Below are positions 12,585-25,500 of a stretch of 64,000 bases of DNA, piece by piece. How positions within the stretch are numbered: the first letter of the stretch is position 1; every line of letters begins with the position of its first letter. A program made the translations under genes and the position numbers. The notes below the pieces were generated by a model that saw nothing but the letters and a program-made list of their open reading frames with translations, had not been told where the DNA came from and searched no databases. Origin of the DNA: Arenicola marina (taxonomy: Eukaryota; Annelida; Polychaeta; Arenicolidae); contig OZ025255.1 in NCBI GenBank assembly GCA_964019135.1, positions 496,001 to 560,000 of the forward strand, in the 5' to 3' direction.

Positions 12585-12594
12585 CCACAAAAAA
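12585..12594. repeat. Target-site duplication, right copy (CCACAAAAAA)
   Basis: Identical to 4638-4647. The pair brackets the whole dimeric transposon. Confidence 0.75.
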
Positions 12595-12980
12595 GAGAAC
12601 AACTTCCGCTCCTCAGGGACAGGCGGGAGAAAGGAAAATAAACTCGATGCAACGCACATTATTAAAGAAATAATGGCTGAAATTGACCTCATTGATACAG
12701 CTTTACAAGCTGGAATGCGGTGGGTAACTGTTGAACACTGTTCGGCCATTGGTATTTTGTCAACATATAGCCTATGGCTAAAATGCATTGCAGAGCGGAC
12801 TTGTTTCAGAAATTCAGTCTTTGTTTAAAATTATTCACCTTCAACAACATCTGAAACCTAAGTAAAAGTTAAAAAATAAGTCAATGCACTGCCTATGTCA
12901 ATGAGGTAATACTAGATCAGTACCTAGGCCTACATATAACAAAACTGGTTTCAAATGCTCTCATCTGTCTTACTCTGTTA
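12595..12980. other. Unique DNA, no supported gene
   Basis: A 51-codon ORF starts at 12672 and contains a possible donor, but no partner exon was found. Confidence 0.4.
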
Positions 12981-13683
12981 CTAGCCTCGGGAGACCCACT
13001 CTGTTAGACTGTTCCGCCGTTGGGTCTCGGTTCCAGCCTGGGTTTTGCACGGGGACTTTTAAACAGAATAGGCGCATTTGGAAATTCTGAATTATCTGGA
13101 GGCACACTGGGGCTAAATATCATATTTTTGTATAGATTAATCTTTTACGTATTAAGTTCTTCCAAACAATCCAAAAGATTGATCATCTGTATCTGTGTCT
13201 GCAAAATGATTTACGAAGCACCAACGTCCGAACCAGGCGCCATACTTGTTTTTGGCGCGTGCTAGTGCCTGTGAATGCAGCCTGGTTCCAAACTTTGAAT
13301 TCTCTGTGAGAAAGGGCGCTGCTATTGTCCTTAACTGCAAAGTACCCATCTGACAGCGCCATCTAGCGAAGAATCGTAGGCTGGGAACCAAGTTGCATTC
13401 ACCAGGTACCAGCATGCGCCAAAACAGATATGGCGCCCTGTTCGGATGTTGGTGGTCCGTAAAACTTCTTGCAAACACATATACAGGTGATCAATCTTTT
13501 TGATTGTTTGGAAGAATTCGATAGCTAAAAGATTGATCTGTACAAAAATGTGATATTTAACCCCAGTGTGCCTCCAGATGATTCAGAATTTCCAAATGCG
13601 CCTATTCTGTTTAAAAGTCCCCGTGCGAAACCCAGGCTGGAACCGAGACCCAACGGCGGAACAGAGTGGGTCTCCCGAGGCTA
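12981..13683. mobile_element. Fold-back element with long inverted arms
   Basis: The left end TAGCCTCGGGAGACCCACTC is the inverted complement of the right end. The arms stay complementary for about 200 bases (about 12981-13190 against 13485-13683), including GTTGGGTCTCGGTTCC and its complement. The inner part contains a second set of related words. No coding sequence is apparent and no clear target duplication was seen. Confidence 0.8.
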
Positions 13684-13731
13684 CTGTCTTACCTGCTTAC
13701 TCTTACTCTTAGGCTTAGCTTAGACTATATC

Positions 13732-13789
13732 AGGGAGACCCACTCTGTGTAAGGATTAAATTTAAAACTTACGTAGAGTGGGTCTCCTA
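13732..13789. repeat. Short palindrome related to the fold-back ends
   Basis: AGGGAGACCCACTCTGTGTA and an inverted near-copy ending AGAGTGGGTCTCCT flank a short AT-rich loop. The arm shares GGGAGACCCACTC with the ends of the neighbouring element, so it looks like a minimal derivative. Confidence 0.75.
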
Positions 13790-15194
13790 GGACTAAGCCT
13801 ATAACTAATCCTGTGTGACATTTTTGATTTTACACAACAATGCGACATGTCCATACGATTACCATGATTAAAGTTGCATGTGGAGCTCTTTCCGGCCAAA
13901 ACTAAACAGGTCAAAATACAAATAAGAATCAGTCCTTGAATCATTCAAGATTGGTTTTGTCTATGCTCCACCCATGCCAGACTGCCAAATAGTGTCTCTT
14001 AGCCTTGCCCGTGATATCAATTTACCACAAATTTTCATTTCAGTGGTAAACGTCATCAGTTTGTGTGCTTCGCGATGCTTTGTTATAAGTAGCAATGCCG
14101 CGACAGAGTGCTGTGGTGTCGCGAGATAGACACATTTGCCACACCACAGCTGAAACGGCGAGGTTTATCAGGTTTCTGAATTTATGGAATGGAACAATCG
14201 AGTTTCCTGCAAATATTGATATAAATTTCGCCTGGGCTTAGTTTAGGCGGGAAAGAACTCGACATGCAATATTAATGTGCTACTCAAACATATATCATAT
14301 ATATATGATATACATATATTATATGCATGCCAAGAACTCTTTTGACAGCTTTCTTGTATCTGATACCTTGCAATGACAAAGCATTAAATAATGTGATATA
14401 TGATAACAAAGTATAATTTTATCTGACTTTATATAAGAATGTAATGTAAACTATTTTAGTTTATATAAATTTATCTGTAAATTTTATAATAAATATAAAG
14501 TTTTTATATCATAGATATATACTACAATATAAAAATGGTTTAACTGATCTTTTCTTGAACAGGTTTAAGCATATATTGTTACCACACAATAAAATCATGT
14601 ATATACCTTAACTTATAAATTTTATGTAATAATTATAGCAAATGGGACTAAGCCTAAACTAAAGTATTACCAGTTACAGCTGGTTACCATATTTTTTTAT
14701 TGAATTAGGCCTATCATTTATATGATATGTCATATTCATATAGTTATCTCATTAGTAAAGCTGGTTCGTTATTATTTTACTGTAAAATGTTTATGATCCT
14801 ACATATACTGATATTAGATGGGTATACATAGAATATAGAATGAGGATGGAATAGATTAACTCCAGTTAAGATGATGGCATGGATTAAAATGATATTACAT
14901 AGCTGCAAACCAAGGTAGAGGTTAGGGAATAAGGGAGGGAGTCAGATTAGTTATATTGCCTGGGGGTAGATACTGATAGCCATCAGATAATATCAATTGC
15001 AAAGGTGTACCTGTAATCATCTAAAACTGTAGTTTACATATTCAGATGTATTCCACCATTCTGCACATTTGCCATATTTTATGGATACCTATATAAGATA
15101 ATCTCAGTAACGGGTAGACAATTGTTGACAGGAGTCCACTCTCCAGACTTCTTTTCTTTTTCTGTTGGTTCATAGGCAGTTTGTCTTAACCATA
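13790..15194. other. AT-rich unique DNA, no supported gene
   Basis: Contains an AT dinucleotide patch (about 14290-14335) and no exon that I can support. Confidence 0.5.
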
Positions 15195-16015
15195 CTTTGG
15201 CCTGACACTTTGTCCTCCAAAGATGTAGATGGTTACCATGTAGCCCTGGTACTTGCCTCTCTGACCATGCCCGTAAACAGAGCAAGGGTGAGAGCCATGC
15301 CATTCACCAGGCCTAAAATTAAAAATCGTGGACCAGTGGCTCAAGTTAAAAGGTCCTAGCAGTATAAATATGCAGTGCCTACCCGTCAATGTACTCCACT
15401 ATGTTCCTGAAGCTTTTATAACATTTTCGTCGGACAGTCATTTCTTCGGTCGGTAGTGGATTTTCCTGTAATCCAGACAATTTTTGTCACCTCTTGCTTA
15501 GTTTTCAATGCTCCGCCATTCGCCAGATGTCAACAAATGCCGCCTGGCAGCGAGTGCTCACGCTAAGTTTGTTTACTTTTGGCGAATGGCAGAGCATTGA
15601 AAACGAAGCGAGAGATGACACAAATTGCCCCGGATTACAAGAAAATACACTGCCGACCAAAGAAATGACTGTCCGATGAAACTCAGGGACCTAATGGAGC
15701 AACTTGATGGGTAGGCTCTGCATATTTGTTCTGTTAAGACCTTCAACTTGAGCCACCAGTCTATGAGCGCGTTCGTTTATTCTCAACAGGTTTGCGTTGA
15801 AGATTCTTCAACGCAGCTAAACGTAAACATTAAACCTTCAACAGGTTGAGAATAAACAAACGCGCTCTATGATTTCTAATGTTAGGCCTGGTCAACAGCA
15901 TGGCGCTCACCCTTAATCAGTTTACGGGTGTGGTCAGAGAGGCATGTACCAGGGCTAGTTACCATGTAGCAGGTACAGCAGTAGTCAATGGGTTGTTTGG
16001 AGGCATGTCAGCATT
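15195..16015. mobile_element. Large imperfect fold-back element
   Basis: The left arm (about 15195-15524) is inverted and complementary to the right arm (about 15581-16015). Matching words include GTTACCATGTAGC, GTGGCTCAAGTT, ATCGGACAGTCATTTCTT and GCCATTCGCC around a loop of about 55 bases. The right arm is longer because a 99-bp MITE is inserted in it. Confidence 0.8.
15767..15865. mobile_element. 99-bp MITE with 7-bp direct repeat TCTATGA
   Basis: Terminal inverted repeats begin GCGCGTT and continue TTATTCTCAAC, nearly perfect over about 21 bases. The element is flanked by TCTATGA at 15760-15766 and 15866-15872. The other arm of the host fold-back lacks this insert, which marks it as an insertion. 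The element end and the repeat could be shifted by a base or two. Confidence 0.85.
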
Positions 16016-16414
16016 GGATTGCTCTATGTAACATATTGTTAATCCCCTTGATCAGTTGATGGCGTGTAAAAAGGTAATTTATGTATTTTACCTTTTTTAT
16101 TTCAATTGTAATTATATTATTTAAAAGACAGTGTTTATATTATTTCTTTTAACACTGCATCTGGAGTAGCATAACACTGCAACTGGAGTTCTCACTTGAA
16201 ATGCTTTAGAATAGTTACTAGTGTATATTTTTCATTATAGGGTCAGTCAAAACCGCAGCACATGTTTTCAAATGCCCAACTGAGAAAGCACTATACAGAG
16301 CCTGAGAGGAATACATACTTTTTCAGTCACAAATATATATATGTGTATATTTTGGTACTTGGGTATCATTGTTGTTTTAATCTTGCAGCTACATAGCTTT
16401 TACTACATTTTCAG
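16016..16414. other. Intron or upstream DNA before the first recognised KNL1-like exon
   Basis: No exon is seen. A branch and polypyrimidine-like run ends in TTTTCAG at 16409-16414. Confidence 0.5.
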
Positions 16415-16514
16415 AAAACAAGAAGAAAATTGTAAAATGAAACTAGCAGAAATAAGGAGAGAGGAATTGAGCAAAACAGACCCTGATATCAAGGAGAAAT
16501 TGCATCTCTTAGAG
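16415..16514 (+). CDS. KNL1: KNL1-like exon (coiled coil), first one recognised
   Basis: The acceptor is TTTTCAG and the donor GTATGT. It encodes KQEENCKMKLAEIRREEL and on to HLLE, which is highly charged and helix-like. The first base completes a codon begun in an unseen upstream exon. Three further degenerate copies of its end plus donor follow in the intron. Confidence 0.6.
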
Positions 16515-19500
16515 GTATGTATACAGTATGCATGATGCATAAAGAAATATCTACATCTCTTAGAGGTATGTGTAGATTCTGCCATATGCAAAGAGAAGAA
16601 GGTACCTACATCTCTCAAAGGTATGCTGTGTAATGCATGAAGAAGATTCTTCTCTTAGAGGTATGTATTGAGTCAGTATAATGCAGTACAGTTCCAACTC
16701 TTTTGTGCTCCTCTAATTTTCTAGAAAATTTCTTTGTTCTTAATATTTTCCAAGGATTATATGAAATATATGATTGGTTGTTATATTGTTAGATATCTCT
16801 TTGATGTGTGTACATGATTGGAACTTCATCTGGGATAAAAGCAAATAAGGTGGAATTGCATCTTTGAAATCAATGCGTTCAAGGCTATTCTTCTGGCTTA
16901 ATTGTTATTTGTTATGTTATGTGAATGTTATTTTATGTTTCAATGGTTATGTTGTCAGCCTCTATTATAGTTCTTAATAAGCCAAAACTGTGTTTAACTG
17001 TTTTTTTGTGTGTATTAAACCAGCTCATTGAGGTCAAAATGTGTTTGACATGCATTGCTATTGAGAAAAATAAATTGTTTTATTGCAGAATCAATATGCT
17101 AAGCTGAAGTATGACTTTCAAGCGCAGCAGGCCAACTGGTATGTCCTGGAGACTCTGGATGACGGGCGGATCCCGTCAGTTGAGGAGTCAGGTAATCCAT
17201 GTCACAGCTCCCGCCAGGGTCAGTGGGATTGGCTTGTCTTCCAAGGTAAACGGTGTCTGTATAATAGATTTATCTTCGTAGCCATGTTAACGGCAATTGT
17301 CGAAGTCTGATGCCTGAGACTACCGGTATGTTGGCCTTGATTCAGCACCTGTACGTTTACTGATATTGCCTGCTGCAGAATATGATACTCGCCATCGCAT
17401 CACTTGTATGATTGGGTGCCTTTTGTCCAGCCATGGCTGACTGAACGTTCGTCGTGTCTTCCAGCCCTTGATCTCCAGAGGGGTTCCACCACACTGAGCG
17501 AGCTCCGCGACCAGCTCAGTGACTCCAGATCCAGCATTGAGCAGCTTGCGGACTCTACCCAGGCCTGTGAGTAATACCCCCCACTCTACCCAGGTCTGTG
17601 AGTAATACCCCCCACTCTACCCAGGCCTGTGAGTAATACCCCCCACTCTACCCAGGCCTGTGAGTAATACCCCCCACTCTACCCAGGTCTGTGAGTAATA
17701 CTCCCCACTCTACCCAGGCCTGTGAGTAATACCCCCACTCTACCCAGGCCTGTGAGTAATACCCCCCACTCTACCCAGACCTGTGAGTAATACCCCCCAC
17801 TCTACCCAGGCCTGTGAGTAATACCCCCCACTCTACCCAGGCCTGTAAGTAATACCCCCCACTCTACCCAGGCCTGTGAGTAATACCCCCCACTCTACCC
17901 AGGCCTGTGAGTAATACCCCCCACTCTACCCAGGCCTGTGAGTAATACCCCCCACTCTACCCAGGCATGTGAGTAATACCCCCCACCCTACCCAGGCCTG
18001 TGAGTAATACCCCCACTCTACCCAGGCCTGTGAGTAATACCCCCCACTCTACCCAGGCCTGTGAGTAATACCCCCCACTCTACCCAGGCCTGTGAGTAAT
18101 ACCCCCACTCTACCCAGGCCTGTGAGTAATACCCCCACTCTACCCAGGCCTGTGAGTAATACCCCCACTCTACCCAGGCCTGTGAGTAATACCCCCCACT
18201 CTACCCAGGCCTGTGAGTAATACCCCCCACTCTACCCAGGCCTGTGAGTAAAACCCACTACTCTACCCAGGCCTGTAAGTAATACCCCCCACTCTACCCA
18301 GGCCTGTGAGTAATACCCCCCACTCTACCCAGGCCTGTGAGTAATACCCCCCACTCTACCCAGGCCTGTAATTAATACCCCCCACTCTACCCAGGTCTGT
18401 GAGTAATACCCCCCACTCTACCCAGGCCTGTGAGTAATACCCCCACTCTACCCAGGTCTGTGAGTAATACCCCCCACTCTACCCAGGCCTGTGAGTAATA
18501 CCCCCACTCTACCCAGGCCTGTGAGTAATACCCCCCACTCTACCCAGGTCTGTGAGTAATACCCCCCACTCTACCCAGGCCTGTGAGTAATACCCCCCAC
18601 TCTACCCAGGCCTGTGAGTAATACCCCCCACTCTACCCAGGTCTGTGAGTAATACTCCCCACTCTACCCAGGCCTGTGAGTAATACCCCCACTCTACCCA
18701 GGCCTGTGAGTAATACCCCCCACTCTACCCAGACCTGTGAGTAATACCCCCCACTCTACCCAGGCCTGTGAGTAATACCCCCCACTCTACCCAGGCCTGT
18801 AAGTAATACCCCCCACTCTACCCAGGCCTGTGAGTAATACCCCCCACTCTACCCAGGCCTGTGAGTAATACCCCCCACTCTACCCAGGCCTGTGAGTAAT
18901 ACCCCCCACTCTACCCAGGCCTGTGAGTAATACCCCCCACTCTACCCAGGCCTGTGAGTAATATCCCCCACTCTACCCAGGCCTGTGAGTAATACCCCCA
19001 CTCTACCCAGGCCTGTGAGTAATACCCCCCACTCTACCCAGGCCTGTGAGTAATACCCCCACTCTACCCAGGCCTGTGAGTAATACCCCCCACTCTACCC
19101 AGGCCTGTGAGTAATACCCCCCACTCTACCCAGGCCTGTGAGTAAAACCCACTACTCTACCCAAGCCTGTAAGTAATACCCCCCACTCTACCCAGGCCTG
19201 TGAGTAATACCCACCACTCTACCCAGGCCTGTGAGTAATACCCCCCACTCTACCCAGGCCTGTAATTAATACCCCCCACTCTACCCAGGTCTGTGAGTAA
19301 TACCCCCCACTCTACCCAGGCCTGTGAGTAATACCCCCACTCTACCCAGGTCTGTGAGTAATACCCCCCACTCTACCCAGGCCTGTGAGTAATACCCCCA
19401 CTCTACCCAGGCCTGTGAGTAATACCCCCCACTCTACCCAGGTCTGTGAGTAATACCCCCCACTCTACCCAGGCCTGTGAGTAATACCCCCCACTCTACC

Positions 19501-22500
19501 CAGGCCTGTAAGTAATACCCCCCACTCTACCCAGGCCTGTGAGTAATACCCCCTACTCTACCCAGGCCTGTAAGTAATACCCCCCACTCTACCCAGGCCT
19601 GTGAGTAATACCCCCACTCTACCCAGGCCTGTGAGTAATACCCCCCACTCTACCCAGGTCTGTGAGTAATACCCCCCACTCTACCCAGGCCTGTGAGTAA
19701 TACCCCCCACTCTACCCAGACCTGTGAGTAATACCCCCCACTCTACCCAGGCCTGTGAGTAATACCCCCCACTCTACCCAGGCATGTGAGTAATACCCCC
19801 CACTCTACCCAGGCCTGTGAGTAATACCCCCCACTCTACCCAGGCCTGTGAGTAATACCCCCCACTCTACCCAGGCCTGTGAGTAATACCCCCCACTCTA
19901 CCCAGGCCTATGAGTAATACCCCCCACTCTACCCAGGCCTATGAGTAATACCCCCCACTCTACCCAGGCCTGTGAGTAATACCCCCCACTCTACCCAGGT
20001 CTGTGAGTAATACTCCCCACTCTACCCAGGCCTGTGAGTAATACCCCCACTCTACCCAGGCCTGTGAGTAATACCCCCCACTCTACCCAGACCTGTGAGT
20101 AATACCCCCCACTCTACCCAGACCTGTGAGTAATACCCCCCACTCTACCCAGGCCTGTGAGTAATACCCCCCACTCTACCCAGGCATGTAAGTAATACCC
20201 CCCACTCTACCCAGGCCTGTGAGTAATACCCCCCACTCTACCCAGGCCTGTGAGTAATACCCCCCACTCTACCCAGGCCTGTGAGTAATACCCCCCACTC
20301 TACCCAGGCCTGTGAGTAATACCCCCCACTCTACCTAGGCCTGTAAGTAATACCCCCCACTCTACCCAGGCCTGTAAGTAATACCCCCCACTCTACCCAG
20401 GCCTGTGAGTAATACCCCCCACTCTACCCAGGCCTGTGAGTAATACCCCCCACTCTACCCAGGCCTGTGAGTAATACCCCCCACTCTACCCAGGCCTGTG
20501 AGTAATACCCCCCACTCTACCCAGGCCTGTGAGTAATACCCCCCACTCTACCCAGGCCTGTGAGTAATACCCCCCACTCTACCCAGGCCTGTGAGTAATA
20601 CCCCCCACTCTACCTAGGCCTGTGAGTAATACCCCCCCACTCTACCCAGGCCTGTGAGTAATACCCCCCACTCTACCCAGGCCTGTGAGTAATACCCCCA
20701 CTCTACCCAGGCCTGTGAGTAATACCCCCACTCTACCCAGGCCTGTGAGTAATACCCCCACTCTACCCAGGCCTGTGAGTAATACCCCCCACTCTACCCA
20801 GGCCTGTGAGTAATACCCCCCACTCTACCTAGGCCTGTAAGTAATACCCCCCACTCTACCCAGGCCTGTAAGTAATACCCCCCACTCTACCCAGGCCTGT
20901 GAGTAATACCCCCCACTCTACCCAGGCCTGTGAGTAAACCCCCCTACTTTACCCAGGCCTGTAAGTAATACCCTCCACTCTACCCAGGCCTGTGTGTAAT
21001 ACCCCCCGCTCTACCCAGGCCTGTGAGTAATACCCCCCACTCTACCCAGGCCTGTAAGTAATACCCCCCACTCTACCCAGGCCTGTAAGTAATACCCCCC
21101 ACTCTACCCAGGCCTGTAAGTAATACCCCCCACTCTACCCAGGCCTGTGAGTAATACCCCCCACTCTACCCAGGCCTGTGAGTAATACCCCCCACTCTAC
21201 CCAGGCCTGTGAGTAATACCCCCCACTCTACCCAGGCATGTAAGTAATACCCCCCACTCTACCCAGGCCTGTAAGTAATACCCCCCACTCTACCCAGGCC
21301 TGTGAGTAATACCCCCCACTCTACCCAGGCCTGTGAGTAATACCCCCCACTCTACCCAGGCCTGTGAGTAATACCCCCCACTCTACCCAGGCCTGTGAGT
21401 AATACCCCCCACTCTACCCAGGCCTGTGAGTAATACCCCCCACTCTACCCAGGCCTGTGAGTAATACCCCCACTCTACCCAGGCCTGTGAGTAATACCCC
21501 CCACTCTACCCAGGCCTGTGAGTAATACCCCCCACTCTACCCAGGCCTGTGAGTAATACCCCCCACTCTACCTAGGCCTGTAAGTAATACCCCCCACTCT
21601 ACCCAGGCCTGTGAGTAATACCCCCCACTCTACCCAGGCCTGTGAGTAATACCCCCCACTCTACCCAGGCCTGAGTAATACCCCCCACTCTACCCAGGCC
21701 TGTGAGTAATACCCCCCACTCTACCCAGGCCTGTGAGTAATACCCCCCACTCTACCCAGGCCTGTGAGTAATACCCCCCACTCTACCCAGGCCTGTGAGT
21801 AATACCCCCCACTCTACCCAGGCCTGTGAGTAATACCCCCCACTCTACCCAGGCCTGTAAGTAATACCCCCCACTCTACCCAGGCCTGTAAGTAATACCC
21901 CCCACTCTACCCAGGCTTGTGAGTAATACCCCCCACTCTACCCAGGCTTGTGAGTAATACCCCCCACTCTACCCAGGCCTGTGAGTAATACCCCCCACTC
22001 TACCCAGGCCTGTGAGTAATATCCCCCACTCTACCCAGGCCTGTGAGTAATACCCCACTCTACCCAGGCCTGTGAGTAATACCCCACTCTACCCAGGCCT
22101 GTGAGTAATACCCCCCACTCTACCCAGGCCTGTGAGTAATACCCCCCACTCGTCTCGGGTGCCTGTAATAGCCGGAGAGTTAGGCTGTCGTAAATAGACA
22201 GTAAATATTACTCGAGCAACTTCCCGTTGAAGTTATCCCATCACAGGGATGGAGGTGTATAAACACATAACTGTTATCTGGACACCGGTATGTGTCAAAA
22301 TGTTTAGAACTTGTTTCTATTGCGTTGGTATTCGTACTTGCAGTGTTTGAGGAATACAAGAGCCTCAGAGCAGCAGTGGACCAACTGGTACAAGGAACAA
22401 AGGTCAAGGTAAGTCCACAGTGCGAAATCCGGGTTCTAATAATTTTATCTTAATGCTGACCGTCGCCTTTGTTTAGGTCAGATTTCGATACCGATACATG

Positions 22501-25500
22501 CCTGGTAACTGCGAGTCTCAGGACAATAACCAGCCCAGTTGGCTCAGCGACTGTGTCCTCCAGAGACAGGCCATGGTGCCGTGTGTCCTGTATAACCGTG
22601 TAACTTATGTCCTGTGCTGTGCCCTCCAGAGACAGGCCATGGTGCCGTGTGTCCTGTATGACGGTGTAACTTATGTCCTGTGCTGTGTCCTCCAGAGACA
22701 GGCCATGGTGCCGTGTGTCCTGTATAACGTGTAACGTATGTCCTGTGCTGTGGCATCCAGAGACAGGCCATGGTGCCGTGTGTCCTGTATAACCGTGTAA
22801 CTTATGTCCTGTGCTGTGTCCTCCAGGGACAGGCCATGGTGCCGTGTGTCCTATATAACCGTGTAACGTATGTCCTGTGCTGTGTCCTCCAGAGACAGGC
22901 CATGGTGCCGTGTGTCCTGTATAACGTGTAACGTATGTCCTGTGCTGTGCCATCCAGAGACAGGCCATGGTGCCGTGTGTCCTGTATAACCGTGTAACGT
23001 ATGTCCTGTGCTGTGCCATCCAGAGACAGGCCATGGTGCCGTGTGTCCTGTATAACCGTGTAACTTATGTCCTGTGCTGTGTCCTCCAGGGACAGGCCAT
23101 GGTGCCGTGTGTCCTATATAACCGTGTAACGTATGTCCTGTGCTGTGCCCTCCAGAGACAGGCCATGGTGCCGTGTGTCCTATATAACCGTGTAACGTAT
23201 GTCCTGTGCTGTGCCCTCCAGGGACAGGCCATGGTGCCGTGTGTCCTATATAACCGTGTAACGTATGTCCTGTGCTGTGCCCTCCAGAGACAGACCATGG
23301 TGCCGTGTGTCTTATATAACGGTGTAACTTATGTCCTGTGCTGTGCCCTCCAGAGACAGGCCATGGTGCCGTGTGTCCTATATAACCGTGTAACGTATGT
23401 CCTGTGCTGTGCCCTCCAGAGACAGGCCATGGTGCCGTGTGTCCTATATAACCGTGTAACGTATGTCCTGTGCTGTGCCCTCCAGGGACAGGCCATGGTG
23501 CCGTGTGTCCTGTATAACCGTGTAACGTATGTCCTGTGCTGTGCCCTCCAGAGACAGGCCATGGTGCCGTGTGTCCTATATAACCGTGTAACGTATGTCC
23601 TGTGCTGTGCCATCCAGAGACAGGCCATGGTGCCGTGTGTCCTATATAACCGTGTAACGTATGTCCTGTGCTGTGCCATCCAGAGACAGGCCATGGTGCC
23701 GTGTGTCCTGTATAACCGTGTAACGTATGTCCTGTGCTGTGCCATCCAGAGACAGGCCATGGTGCCGTGTGTCCTGTATAACCGTGTAACTTATGTCCTG
23801 TGCTGTGCCCTCCAGAGACAGACCATGGTGCCGTGTGTCCTGTATAACCGTGTAACTTATGTCCTGTGCTGTGCCCTCCGGAGACAAGCCATGGTGCCGT
23901 GTGTCCTGTATAACCGTGTAACTTATGTCCTGTGCTGTGTCCTCCAGAGACAGACCATGGTGCCGTGTGTCCTGTATAACCGTGTAACTTATGTCCTGTG
24001 CTGTGCCCTCCGGAGACAAGCCATGGTGCCGTGTGTCCTGTATAACCGTGTAACGTATGTCCTGTGCTGTGCCCTCCGGAGACAGGCCATGGTGCCGTGT
24101 GTCCTGTATAACCGTGTAACTTATGTCCTGTGCTGTGCCCTCCGGAGACAGGCCATGGTGCCGTGTGTCCTGTATAATCGTGTAACTTATGTCCTGTGCT
24201 GTGCCCTCCAGGGACAGGCCATGGTGCCGTGTGTCCTGTATAACCGTGTAACTTATGTCCTGTGCTGTGCCCTCCGGAGACAGGCCATGGTGCCGTGTGT
24301 CCTGTATAACCGTGTAACTTATGTCCTGTGCTGTGTCCTCCAGAGACAGCGCCTCGCCGACCTGTGCGATGAGGTGAACAATCTGCTGCAACACGATGAC
24401 ACTGGAGAGTCGGTGAGTGAGGCATGATTGACATAAAAGGAAAGTACGAATTAATCGGTCACCATCAGCCAGTCCGTAAATCTCTAAGCGATTTCTCCAA
24501 TGTTACCATAGATATCAGCCAAAACATCTGTGAACGGCATTCATAAATGTGATTCCATGCGCAACGTAGAATGTCATAAACGTGTGGGGCAGGCCGGTGT
24601 AGGATGTCATAGAGTGGGTGAGAGGCTAGTGTAGGATGTCATAGAATGAGTGACAGGCTAGTGTAGAATGTCAGAGCGTGGGGCAGGCCGGTGTACGATG
24701 TCAGAAAGGCTGACAGGCTAGTGTAGGATGTCATAGAGTGGGGTGGCAGGTTAGTGTAAGATGTCATAGAGCGTGAGGCAGGCGAGTGTAGGATGTCATA
24801 GAGTGGGTGACAGGCTAGTGTGGGATGTCATTGAGTGGGTGACAGGCTAGTGTAGGATGTCATAGAGCGTGAGGCAGGCCGGTGTAGGATGTAATAGAAA
24901 GGGTGACAGGCTAGTGTAGGATGTCATAGAGTGGGGTGGTAGGCTAATGTAGGATGTCATAGATTGGGGTGACAGGCTAGTGTAGGATGTCATAGAGCGT
25001 GAGGCAGGCCGGTGTAGGATGTAATAGAAAGGGTGGCAGGCTAGTGTAGGATGTCATAGAGTGGGTGACAGGCTAGTGTAGGATGTCATAAAGTGGGTGA
25101 CAGGCTAATGTAGGATGTCATAGAGTGGGTGACAGGCTAGTGTAGGATGTCATAGAGTAGGTGACAGGCTAGTGTAGGATGTCATAGTGGGTGACAAGCC
25201 AGTGTAATATGTCATAGATTGGGGTGACAGGCTAGTGTAGGATGTCATAGATTGGGGTGACAGGCCTGTGTAGGATGTCATAGAGTGGGGTGACAGGCTG
25301 GTGTAAGATGTCGGAGTGAGTGATAGGCTAGTGTAGGATGTCACCGAGTGGGTGACAGGCTAGTGTAGGATGTCAGAGTGAGTGGCAGACCAGTGTAGGA
25401 TGTCATAAAGTGGTGTGGCAGGCTAGTGTAGGATATCATAAAGTGGGTGACAGGCTAGCGTAAGATGTCATAGATTGGGTGACAGGCTAGTGCAGGATGT

